From positions 1-17,943 of the forward strand of contig JANBPK010001028.1 of NCBI GenBank assembly GCA_027579435.1: DNA of 17,943 bases, read 5' to 3'. The position numbers and the translations under genes were made by a program. The stretch is from Candolleomyces eurysporus. Its lineage: Eukaryota > Basidiomycota > Agaricomycetes > Agaricales > Psathyrellaceae. The notes below the pieces were generated by a model. It ran no database searches and had not been told where the DNA came from. It saw nothing but the letters and a program-made list of their open reading frames with translations. Each line of letters opens with the position of its first letter. Position 1 is the first letter of the stretch. Of this stretch, positions 7,962-17,130 are shown in pieces.

Positions 7962-9560
7962 TTAGTGAAATACTAGGCCTAATGACTTGCGGAATGTTTC
8001 AAACTTAACCCTTCCAAGGGGTTTAGTAAAAATATCCGCTGGGTTTTCGTCGGTCGGGATGTAGAATAGGCTCACTCGCTTTTCTTCTACATACTCCCTG
8101 ATCTTGTGATAGCGTACTTCAATATGTTTAGTGCGCTTTTCCATTACCGGATTTGAGGCGTTAAAGATAGCGCCCTGATTATCAACGTAGATCGGTGTGG
8201 GAGCTTTCATCGGGAAACCTAATTCTCCCAAAAGTAGCCGAAGCCATGCAACTTGCTTCGCACAATCAAACAGGGCCATATACTCGGCTTCTGTTGATGA
8301 CGTAGCTATTGACTTTTGGGTGAATGATTTCCAAGAAACCGCGCCGCTCGCGAGGAGGACTAAGTTGCCCGTCTGGGAGAGCCTGTGCGTAGGATCCTGG
8401 GCGTAATCAGCATCAGTATACGACTCGAGGCCAAAGGCCATGCCCTTGCGTCCTTCGTAAACTAAAGAATAGTTACGAGTACCCGCCAAATATTTCATAA
8501 TATAAAGAGCCTTAGATAAATGCTCTTCTGTCGGGTTGGCGCAATGCTGTGCCATTTTGGTAACAGCGTAGGCAATATCGGGCCGTGTTCCTAGCATCAA
8601 ATAGAGCAAGGAACCGATCACTGATTGATACTTGCGCGTAAGCGTCAAGTTATTTGGCTCTGTATGCTTTGAAGGGTAATAGCCTTCTACCATGGGAGTT
8701 CTTGCCGCTTTAGCATTTGTCATGCCGAAGCGTTCTAGAACCTTCTCAAGATAGACGGATTGATCAAGACTTATCTTATCTCCGTCTACTTTGATACGCA
8801 TGCTGAGAAACTCGGTTGGCGTTCCGAGATCTCGGCATTCCCATTTTAGCATAAATTCAGCCTTTTTCTCATCAGCAAGGGGTTTCTTCCCAAAGAAGAT
8901 AATGTCATCCACGTAAGCAATTAGGATGACAACCCCTAGATCAGAGCGGAATATGAATATCCCAGAGTCTGCGTTGAGGCGCACAAAAGNCCCATTTTCT
9001 TCACAGACTTTTCAAGCTCTTGCCACCACGCACGAGCAGCTTGCTTGAGGCCATAAATGGCCCGGCGGAGACGGTAGACTTTCCGTTCCTGACCCTTTTG
9101 ATGAAAGCCTTCGGGTTGTTCCATATAGATTTCTTCATCAAGCTTTCCATAGAGAAATGCCGTTTTGACGTCAACGGCTGTCATGTACCATCCGTAAATG
9201 GCAGCTAGCGCGAAGACAAAATGAACACTCTCATACCTGACAACAGGTGAGAATAAAGCTTCGAAATCTATTCCCTCGATCTGAGAGAACCCTTTAGCCA
9301 CATATCGGGCCCTTTTATGTCCGTTGGACTTAATATCAAAGACCCATCTGCCTTTGATTGCCTTTCTCCCATGTGGGAGTTCAACGAGATCGAAGACTCG
9401 GCGTCCTTTGAGGGCATCAATCTCTTCGGACATTGCCTTTCTCCATTCTCTTTCTTCGGCTCCAGGTAGCCGTTGTAAATCTCGAAAGGTCCAATCGCGT
9501 GGACTTTTATTAGGAAGTTTGCTGGAATCCATTTCTGGAACTGCCTGGGCTAGCAGAAAA
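7962..9560 (-). other. Reverse transcriptase and RNase H domains
   Basis: RT begins near EWRKAMSEEIDALKGRRVFD. It has RARYVAKGFSQIEGIDF, the first catalytic Asp in TAVDVKTAFLYGKLDEEIYM, the RRAIYGLKQAARAWW block and the YVDD active site at 8915-8904. N8990 splits it just before LNADSGIFIF. RNase H retains its acidic residues in YTDADYAQD, STEAEYMALFD and YVDNQGAI, followed by the conserved HIEVRYHKIRE. All motifs needed for DNA synthesis are visible. Confidence 0.92.
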
Positions 9561-12500
9561 TTGGCAAAATCTTCTCCCCCATCACGGCACAGATCGGCAA
9601 CAGTAGCTTTCTGTCCCATCTGCTTTTTCCGTTTTGTTCTCCGAACGTGACGGTTCCACTTCTTCGTTCCATAGGAATCGAGGATATATTTCCGGGTTAA
9701 CACATCTTCTTCTCCTCTATCAGAGGAATTCCATGAGGATTCGTCCCCTGTGTCACCTGGTCCTGCAGAAGAAGTGTCCAATTCCTCGACTTCGCCTTCT
9801 GGTAACAGGGGAAGAGGTACATTTTCTGGAAGCGGCGGTGCAGAGCTCGGGCCGGGATTCCCTTTTTGCTTCTGCTTAGGCTTGGGAGGCGCTTTTGCTT
9901 TCTCACCAACAGCCTTAGTCCACCCTTTTTCCCCTGATACCTCACGCAAAATTTGCGTGGGTGCTTTCGATTCACCATAGAGGTTTCCTGGTCGAGTCGG
10001 AGGTTTTACCTGGCGGCCGGAGCGTCTAGGCTCCCCCTGGGGTCTACCCTCAGGTAACCCGGCGGGCCGTTCAGGCGGATTGTCTGCGTTCCCGTTCCCG
10101 TCGGAAGGGGGCGACTGATCTCTTTGATGATGGGGACGAGAGAAGTCTTTCTTTCGCGTTCTAGTGAAAGACTCTTCCTCAGAGAATTCTGATAGCTCGT
10201 CGTCTGATTTGTCGTGAGATTCCTTAGTTTTTACCGGAGTATATTTCGGCAACTTGAAATCTTTGGACTTGGGAAAGGCCTGTTCATCAAACATAGCCTT
10301 AGTTCCTATTTGCACCGTATTATCCGCGATGCGCATAAATAGGAACCCTTTAACCCCTTTTCGATTTCCCAAATAGATCATGGGTCTAGCCTTTGGACTT
10401 AATTTATTCCGTCGGCCTTCAGGACTAACCCGAACCCATGCTAGGCAACCGAAAACTCGTAAATGGGAGACGTCAGGCGCTTCTTTGTGAAGAAGTTCAT
10501 ACGGAGTCTTAAAATCTAATCTCCGTATAGGAGTTCGATTATAGACATGTACCGCATGTTTCACTGAGAATTCCCACCAGGACTGTGGAATACTCGCGTA
10601 ATGCCGCATGGCTTCCGCTTTATCCATTATTGTCCAGTTCAATCGCTCAGCCCTCCCATTTTGTTGGGGAGTCCTTGGCGCTGATGCCAGCTCCTTGATA
10701 CCCAGCTCTTTGAGCAGGTTATCAAAGGCGCGAGACTTGTATTCTCCCCCGAAATCGGTCATCAGACCTTTGATATCGGAGTTGAATTGTGTTTTGACCA
10801 TGGCAACAAAGTGCCGGAATGACTTAATTGCGTCATCCTTGGTCTTTAACAGCGTAATCCAACAATAGGAAGAGAAGTCGTCAAGGAAGCTGATAAAGTA
10901 TTTAAACTTATGATACGATTTGATCGGGAATTCCTTCAGATCGGAATGTACTTTCTCAAAGAGATGCTTAGCTTGAGTAGAGCTGGGAGGAAATGATGCT
11001 GATGTCATTTTTCCTTCCGCACATCCGGAACAAAGTCCCAGTTCTTTGGGAATCTTCAGATCTTTTGGAAAGTTTTTGGTGAACTTAGAAGCTTTCCTGA
11101 GAACATCCACTGAGGGGTGTCCCATCCGCTGATGCCAGGTTTCATACTTAGCAGAATACACGACTGTGTGGGCGTTAAAGTGATCCACCGGGTTAGCATT
11201 AACCAGTAGAGTCCTATAAACGGTCCGCCCATGAGAATAGGGAGCAGCTTCTAAACTGGGCTGTCCATTCTCATCGAATAAGACGATCGCAGATTGATCG
11301 CCCATCATCGTATGACCGTTCTGAAGGAACCACCCTAGCGACAGGANGTTTTTCCTTGAAGCTAGAGACGTAGAAGACAGGGTGGAGACGGATCACACAT
11401 TTCTTCCCACCAATATAAAGTGCTAGGAAACTTGTTCCTTTGCCTTCTATTGCAATAGACGAAGTTGCCGTAGTAACTCCTTTTCCCTCGATGACTTGAT
11501 AATCAACGAGATCTTGTCTATTGTTGGTGAAATGTTGACTTGCTCCAGAATCAACTATCCATCCCCTGTTTTTCTCACTCACACTATCTGCACGCAGAAC
11601 CAGGTATTCTATTTCAGCACTTGTACAGGCAAAGAATACACTACAACTACTGCTATGACTAGTCACCGCTGTAGAAGTTTGCGTTAATGATAGTTGTGAA
11701 GGAGGAGAAGATAACTCGTACCTTCCCATGATAGAGTCCTCACTGCAGTCCTGACGATACTGCATCTCGTCGTAAGTGAAGGTGCCGATCGTCTGCTTCA
11801 TCACTTCGTTCCACATCTTGCTTTCGGGAAGCCATAACCAGTAATACCCCTTCCGGGGTTCCGATATCGGCTTCTCACCGTAATCAAGATATAGACCCGT
11901 GTTTCGGTACACGGCCACATACTCTGCGGGCTTAATAAAGCCGCATTCTGGTTGCATGTCGATATTATCGACAATTTCCCCATAGGAATCCGGGCAAAAC
12001 CGAATAGTTTTCCCCTTATGGAATCCTTTCTTATGGTCATCCCAGAAATCGTTGAGTTGGCCGGTGATCCAAAAGGATCTTTTCCACACGGTTTCAACGA
12101 TCTCGTTTGTCTCAGTGTCCTCCTTATACCATACCTTCCCGGGTACAACATTTGTTTCGTCGTACCCTTTGCCTAGCTTTTCCACGAGGAAGGGGCTATC
12201 CACAAATGGCATAGTCCCGAATTCCTCGTAGGTAAGTTCAGGCATGGCGGAAGGACCATGTGTCCCTAGTCTGGGCTTCTCTGTGCGACCAAAGTCAGCG
12301 ACAATAGAAGCTTCCAAATTATCGGACTCACTATTCGGTTTCTCAGGGTCTTGCGAAAGAGATCTAGACCTCTTGCGACTTCCTGGCACCGAACAAATGG
12401 AGACTGCATCTTCGTCTTCGTCTTCCGTAAACAAGGCCTCATCCCTTGCTTCTATCTCCTGCATCTCCACCATGGCAACTTCATCAGTCGGAGCCATTTG

Positions 12501-14021
12501 CTCATCAGAATCGAAGTTTGCTCTTTCGAGCGTCTTCATTGTCTCAGTGGTTTTAACCACCTCGAGGGATTCTGCTACCTTGCGGGATTTCTCCACGCAT
12601 GGGTACACTGATGGGGGGGTTTCCTTTTGTTGGACCGGCGACAGTCCTGGAAATAGCCCCTCTACCGCTAATAAAAGTAACGGTAGATTTTGCCTTGGGA
12701 GGTGGACGAGGATCGGTTGACTTCTTGGAGTGTCCTCCACGAAGTACTGGAATACCAATCGTATAGTTCGGAGTATAACCCGAACCGGAAGCAATGGGAG
12801 TCTTGGGAATCTTTGAATAAGGACTCCCAAGGTCGTCAGTCACTCCTGGGATAACCTGAGGAGGAGACGTGAGAGGGGGGAAGGCGAAGTGAGATCGGAA
12901 ATCGGGGGTGTGAACCGCATCGTGATGCGCCTGAGAACGAGCTGGATCATATTCAAGAGAATTGATCGGCGGTTGGACTTCGAATGGGAGTGCGAAAGGG
13001 TTGTTCTGATAAGAACTCCCCTTGGAGGTAGTTTTCTTGCCGATGGGAATAGCCATCTCGGCAAGATTCTTCTGGATGCGTTTGAAAGTGAGGTCCTCCA
13101 GCGACATTTTGTCAGCGACAGAGGAGGTGGTGGCAGGCTGAATGCGATCAGCAAGGGAAAGGGATGCGAAGAGGTTGTCTGCATTAGGAGCGTCCGACTC
13201 GGAGTCGGAACCAGTATCAGCAGCGTTGGCCTTAGCCTTTGCCCTTTCCTTTTTTGGAACGGCCGGCATGCTGGCGCTTCTCTTTCTTCTGTTGTTGCTG
13301 CTGCTGCGGTTGATCCGCGCGCTGCTTGGAAGAAGAGGCAGTTGGCTGCGAAGCCTTCTGCTGCTGGTGGAAAAGGGGAGCATTCCCCTTCCGCTGGACA
13401 GCGGAGATGCGGTTAGCCAGGGCTTTCTTGCCCGGCTTCTGCTTTCTTTCCCACTCCGTAAGCATATAGGACTTGACCTTTTTGACAGTCAATTCCTTCT
13501 TATTAATATCGGCCACCATAAGGGGCACAATATTCGCATAAGCCGGTGGCATTGTAGCCACCAGCTGCATGGCTAAGATCTTTTCCGGGATCTTGACAGA
13601 GGCAGCAGCCATCTTACTAACCAACAGGTCCCAATGTGCGAATTCCTTCTGCGGACTTTGGGAGCCTGGGATAGAAAACTTATACCACTCGCAGAACCAA
13701 GAAAAGATCTGCGAGTCGGATGTTTCTCCATATTTGGCTTTCAGATCTGTCCAGATTTTGGGGGCGTCGGATGACATGTGCTCCGCCCTAAAATCTTCCC
13801 GGATCTTGAGAAGGATAAGGCCTTTAGCCGCATCAGACTTCTCTATCCAAGCCGNTTTTTTGCTTCCCATCGGAAGCCGGCTTGGTGATCTTTCCATCCA
13901 CTATCTGCCACATGCTCTTACTAAGGAGATACAACTCCATAGTTTGAGCCCATCGAGAATAGTTGGATCCGTCGAGAGTCGGGACGGCATTGTAGGCGGC
14001 ATCAGTCTTGGAGTGCGACAT
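7962..14021 (-). CDS. Copia Gag-Pol polyprotein, frame interrupted at N characters and homopolymers
   Basis: One product, about 2,017 aa if the breaks are assembly noise: Gag, a long unassigned region, aspartic protease, integrase, reverse transcriptase, RNase H. It starts at ATG 14021, where LDGSNYSRWAQTMELYLLSK opens a typical copia Gag. It ends with FTKPLGRVKFETFRKSLGL, the usual end of copia RNase H. The frame changes five times: at N13855, at a T6 run (13250-13255), at a G7 run (12613-12619), at N11347 and at N8990. The first four are resolved by dropping one position; the last by dropping the N and one base of the adjacent run. No internal stop is seen otherwise and catalytic residues are present. 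I therefore think the real locus may be intact, but true frameshifts cannot be excluded. It would act in cytoplasmic particles and, as integrase, in the nucleus. Confidence 0.9.
10260..11570 (-). other. Protease and integrase domains
   Basis: The protease active site is GWIVDSGASQHF, with its Asp codon at 11552-11550. Integrase follows: the zinc-binding HHCC (WHQRMGH and CSGCAEGK), then the catalytic triad in VHSDLKEF, LMTDFGGEY and GRAERLN, and the C-terminal HVYNRTP and RVFGCLAWVRV blocks. N11347 lies between protease and integrase; without it the text reads through LLSLGWFLQNGH, the usual copia link. A low-complexity, Pro/Lys/Glu-rich spacer of about 240 residues separates integrase from RT. 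Confidence 0.9.
11571..13249 (-). other. Unassigned region between Gag and protease, no zinc knuckle seen
   Basis: About 560 residues lie between the Gag core and the protease. The first part is low complexity (DTGSDSESDAPNAD, Pro/Ser-rich). The second, about 11,750-12,260, looks folded and rich in aromatic residues (KVWYKEDTETNEIVETVWK, SFWITGQLNDFWDDH, GYYWLWLPESKMWNEVM). A CX2CX4HX4C knuckle, usual at the Gag C-terminus of copia elements, is not visible; a basic tail (KKEKRQHAGRSKKGKGKG) may take its role. I do not recognise the aromatic domain. Confidence 0.6.
13250..14021 (-). other. Gag core of the copia element
   Basis: The segment has the copia-type Gag fold signature: LDGSNYSRW near the start, MWQIVDGKITKP, AWIEKSDAAKGLILLKI, IWTDLKAKYG and a long helical part up to YMLTEWERKQKPGKK. 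A Gln-rich then Lys-rich tail follows. N13855 sits after residue 55 next to a T run; ignoring it joins the two halves. Expected role: capsid formation and RNA packaging. Confidence 0.88.
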
Positions 14022-14044
14022 CTAGAAAAGGAAGATGTCAGCGA
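14022..14044 (-). promoter_or_regulatory. Splice acceptor directly before the gag ATG
   Basis: On the minus strand the bases before the ATG are GCTGACATCTTCCTTTTCTAG: a good branch point (GCTGAC), a pyrimidine tract and AG touching the ATG. This suggests that a spliced leader delivers ribosomes to gag. Candidate donors lie in the 130 bases upstream (GTACGG, GTAAAG, GTAACT) or further up in the extra ORF or LTR. The donor is not established. Confidence 0.45.
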
Positions 14045-14173
14045 ACTTGTACAGATTTTCCATGATAATAACACATGGAAGCAAAGAATGAGCCGCCACA
14101 AGCTTTACCCGTACCTCCGGTCATAGTTACCATGTTTCCATGTTACCAAACGAACCGGAGGGATCTCTACGAT

Positions 14174-15304
14174 CTAAAGCCTCCGAGATGGATCATCAGA
14201 TCCATCAAGGGTCCTGTCAGGTGCCTGCGATGATTGATTTTCCTTGTCCGAATCGGACTGAGGAGAATGAGATCCACCAGGTGCAGATGGAGGAGTCTGA
14301 TTCCCAGGGATTGGCCTGGGGGTGTCAACTCTTCTTTTCTGCGGGATTACGTATCCCTCCGGAGGAGAAGGAGTTCTTCTCATTCCGGAGCCTGTTGAGA
14401 AATGGTGAGCAAGTGCTTGACCAATATTCTCAGGAGGCATTCCTTCCCAACGATTGTTTATGGAAGGAGGCCCTGGATCTTGGGAAACAGCTTCTTGATC
14501 GACATCAATGGGGTTATGGCGGGTGCCAGTCTCCCTGTATCATTCCTCACGATTGCCTCCAGATGTGGGTCTGGGGCGGTTGCGAGTAGAAGCTTCCTGC
14601 TGATGTGTTCCTCTGTTAAGGAGTCCATTACCTCGCCCACGTCCGGACCGGACGGGTGGATTATACGGAACTCCTCCAACTGAGTTAACTGCGTTACGAC
14701 GATTTGATTGATCTTGATCAGATCTAATCGTCCGTCTACGAGTAGACGTCCGTCTTGGTAACGTATTCCTCGGCGAAGAATTGTTATTCTGCCTCGGATT
14801 CTCATTACCCGACGATAGCAGGTTTCTAATACTAGCCACTGTTGCGACATTCCTCCGAACTTCCTGACACAGCGTACGGATTTGGTTTCCCAATCGGCGA
14901 ATGTCAGTACTGTTACGCGCAACCTGATTAGGGTGCATGCGTCCGAGAATATCGCTAGGGTAGTATTGGTTCCCCAGAAAAAACGGCATGCAAAAGGCCT
15001 CGACTGGATGAAAGTTCCAGGATGCCTGATACCGATTTATCCAATCAATCGCATTATTCATTACGTCCACTCGAAAATTGAATGGAGCGTATCGAATAAG
15101 CCGATCCGCTGCCACATGAAGTGACATTGTCAGCGACATCCACACTACCCACGTAGTCAGCGTCCAGCCCGAGGGCGGAGCGACAGGGTTGTAATGCGGA
15201 GCGACAAGCGCGGGGCTCATAACTGTTAGACAGCATTTCTCGCATGGTAATGCGAGTCCAGCAGTGCCACAGCTACAAGTAGGGAGAGTATGTTGTTGAG
15301 ACAT
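14174..15304 (-). pseudogene. Extra ORF (copy 1) of the copia element, starting inside the 5' LTR
   Basis: The frame opens at ATG 15304 within the LTR, crosses the primer-binding site and runs to a TAG at 14174. It is broken once by TGA at 14542-14540 (codon 255). The second copy, outside the element, has CGA there, so the stop is a likely C-to-T mutation. The deduced protein of about 376 residues has an LTR-encoded Cys motif (CSCGTAGLALPCEKCC), a helical core (MNNAIDWINRYQASW, VEAFCMPFFLGNQYYPSDIL), a possible coiled coil (LGNQIRTLCQEVRRNVATV), an Arg/Gly-rich part (RSGRGRGNG) and a Pro/Ser-rich tail. I do not recognise the family. The basic, RG-rich part suggests nucleic-acid binding. Usual copia elements have no such ORF before gag. 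Confidence 0.65.
15213..15223 (-). promoter_or_regulatory. Primer-binding site, initiator tRNA-Met anticodon arm
   Basis: GTTATGAGCCC on the minus strand touches the last base of the 5' LTR. It is the complement of GGGCTCATAAC, the anticodon stem-loop of eukaryotic initiator tRNA-Met. Some copia-group elements (Drosophila copia, yeast Ty5) are known to use such an internal site with a half-tRNA primer. The match is 11 bases, so pairing is short but well placed. Confidence 0.75.
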
Positions 15305-15652
15305 ACCGTTATACAGGGATCGACTATAGAGTGATGCTAGAGGGATGTACTACTGACTTTGCTTAATAGAAAGTGCTTCGAGCTTTATTCGTACTAAACT
15401 ACACAGTTTATATACTACTCGAATATGTGACTGTAACGTCACGTATTGTCACCTTGTGGTCTGTGCACATAGGATGACTGAGCATTGCGTGCTTAAGGCG
15501 TAATACTAACGCCATTATGACGCTTTGCTCTAGAAGCTGAACCTAGAATACTACTAGACCTACTATATACCAAGTTTACTACGTAATACTATTTATAGTG
15601 GTTTATGCAATAAGCGCCATGGAACAGGCGTCTATTTCACATAAGTTCAACA
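15224..15652 (-). repeat. 5' LTR of the copia element
   Basis: 429 bp, ends TGTTGAAC...TCTAACA on the minus strand. A TATATAAA box at 15414-15407 would place the transcript start about 70-80 bases before the ATG at 15304, so that ATG would be in the mRNA. Its outer edge at 15652 adjoins the truncated second copy of the extra ORF. Confidence 0.92.
15407..15414 (-). promoter_or_regulatory. TATA box of the copia 5' LTR
   Basis: TATATAAA on the minus strand, about 100 bases before the LTR-internal ATG. The block GTGACGTTACAGTCAC just upstream is conserved in the 3' LTR and, loosely, in the solo LTR. Confidence 0.6.
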
Positions 15653-16425
15653 GGAGTCGGCCTGGGAGTATCAACTCGTCTTCTCTGTGGGATTACATAT
15701 CCCTCCAGAGGAAGGAGTCCTTCTTATTCCGGATCCTGCTGGGAAATGCCGGGCCATTACATGCCCAATATTCTCAGGGACTAGTCCTTCCCAATGATTG
15801 TTTATGGAAGGTGGTCCGGGATCTTGGGAAACAACTGCTTGATTGATGATAATGGGATTCTGGCGGGAGCCTTCTTCCATCTGTCGTTCTTGACGATTCC
15901 TTCCAGAGCTGGGTCTGGAGCGGAAGCAATTAGCAGTTTCCTGCTGACGTGATCCTTTGTTAAGGAGTCCATTACCTTGCCCAGGTCCTGAACGGACGGG
16001 TGGATTATATGGAGCTCCTCCAACTGAGTTAACCGCATTATCACGATCTGATTGATCTTGATTTCAGCGATTCATCCGTCTAGGAGTAGACGACCATCTT
16101 GGTAACGGATTCCTCGGCAGAGAATTTCGATTCTGCCTTGGATTCTCATTACCCGATGATAACAGGTTTCTAATACTAGCCACTGATGCGACATTCCTCT
16201 GGACTGTCTGACACAACACGTTGATACGATTTTCCAATCTGCGTATGTCAGACATGTTACGTGCAGCCTGACGCGGGTGCAAATGTCTGAGGATGTCACT
16301 AGGGTAGTATTGGTTCCCCAGAAAAAACGGCATGCAAAAGGCTTCAACTGGATGAAACATCCAGGAGGCCTGATACCGATTCATCCAATTGATCGCATTA
16401 TTCATTATGTCCAGCTGTGAGGCAT
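15653..16425 (-). pseudogene. Extra ORF, copy 2, truncated at both ends
   Basis: It is homologous to the middle of copy 1 from MNNAINWMNRYQAS onward, roughly 80% alike at the DNA level. Shared peptides are VEAFCMPFFLGNQYYPSDIL, VASIRNLLSSGNENPRQN and VVSQDPGPPSINN. The N-terminus is replaced by the GGCTCA repeat cluster near 16430. The C-terminus is cut at 15653, exactly at the copia LTR, at the point equal to about 14309 in copy 1. A TGA near 16064-16066 breaks the frame where copy 1 is open, while copy 2 is open where copy 1 has its stop. The two copies thus carry different stops and both derive from a longer open frame. No LTR or gag-pol accompanies this copy. Confidence 0.7.
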
Positions 16426-16439
16426 ATGGCACCTCAGTC

Positions 16440-16810
16440 ACCTGGCTCAACCCACCTCTTAGGTGGGTGAATATTGGTGAGCCACTCCACCTTAAGGTAT
16501 GCTGAGCCACCTGGCTCATCCACTTTTGGCTCACCCAAAATGGGTGAGCCAGGTTTCAGTGGCTCAAACTGGCTCACTACTGGCTCACCACTGGCTCATT
16601 GCTGGCTCACTACTGGCTCACATTGGGTATCAGCTGCCATAGGTGTCTGGGGTCCTGGGGCAAATGGCTCACCCAGTAAAGCTTGGTGGATGAGCCACTT
16701 AGTTCAAGTGGGTGAGCCGCCTAGCTTTAGTAGGTGAGCCACTCAGCTCTAGTGGGTGAGCCACCCAGCTTAAATGGGTGAGCCATCTGGGAAATGGCTC
16801 ACCCACTTGC
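16440..16810. repeat. Cluster of 19 GGCTCA/TGAGCC repeats
   Basis: About every 20 bases there is a TGGCTCACC or GGTGAGCCA word: 19 copies of the 6-mer in 370 bp. GGCTCA predominates in the left half and TGAGCC in the right half, so the whole forms a loose inverted repeat with a 40-base unrelated centre near 16621-16660. Spacers are AT- or C-rich and not conserved, unlike a true tandem satellite. The cluster is next to the breakpoint of extra-ORF copy 2. Confidence 0.75.
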
Positions 16811-17125
16811 CTTGGCATTTTGATGCCATCAATATGAAATCAAAAATCAAGATCTAAGCTGCTAGAAAGCCAGTATCCAGATTTATGACATCATTAATAA
16901 TGATGCCTGTGCCTGTGATGTCATTGATGGTACCTGTACCTGATTAGCATATGATGTCATGATTTGTATAATGTCATGATCTGCAAACCTCATTTAGATA
17001 AGAGTCCAAACTAATTTTTGCTTTATACTATCCTTAGTTCTTGGCCGATGAAGTGATCGAGAACAGCGAGACTACTAAAACACACAACCTAACACCTACA
17101 CCAACTCTAAGCCGAGCCGTGCGAG
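16811..17125. other. AT-rich stretch without genes
   Basis: It has no coding frame. It holds several ATGATGTCAT-like words and an imperfect palindrome around GACATCATTAATAATGATG (16888-16906). From 17057 it carries the short repeat also seen at the left edge of the copia element. I see no further structure. Confidence 0.4.
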
Positions 17126-17130
17126 ATAAG
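17126..17130 (+). repeat. Target site duplication of the solo LTR, left
   Basis: ATAAG directly precedes the solo LTR and is repeated exactly at 17693-17697. Five bases is the usual size for copia elements. Confidence 0.8.

Larger units (their letters stand above)
7483..15652 (-). mobile_element. Ty1/copia LTR retrotransposon, 8.2 kb, near complete
   Basis: The element has both LTRs, a primer-binding site, an extra ORF, gag-pol in Gag-PR-INT-RT-RH order (the Ty1/copia order) and a polypurine tract, all on the minus strand. LTR ends are TGTT...AACA. LTR divergence of about 17 differences in 430 indicates an insertion that is not recent. There is no matching target duplication: the outer flanks are CCAAC on the left and GGAGT on the right, so recombination has probably altered at least one border. 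Confidence 0.9.

Noticed and set aside
9324..9980. Plus-strand frames across the integrase-RT spacer and RT
   Set aside because: They are antisense shadows of the well-supported copia polyprotein.
13232..13383. Programmed ribosomal frameshift at the A-run between Gag and the next region
   Set aside because: The shift is +1 at an A6 run and has the same sign as four other breaks that sit on N characters or runs. No Ty1-type CTTAGGC site is present. Sequencing error is the simpler reading.
15802..16044. 80-codon minus-strand frame in extra-ORF copy 2
   Set aside because: It is out of the frame that matches copy 1 (which gives VVSQDPGPPSINN); it is a shadow.
16888..16960. ATGATGTCAT words as a possible CRISPR-like or tandem array
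   Set aside because: Only a few irregularly spaced imperfect copies in AT-rich sequence of a eukaryotic genome.
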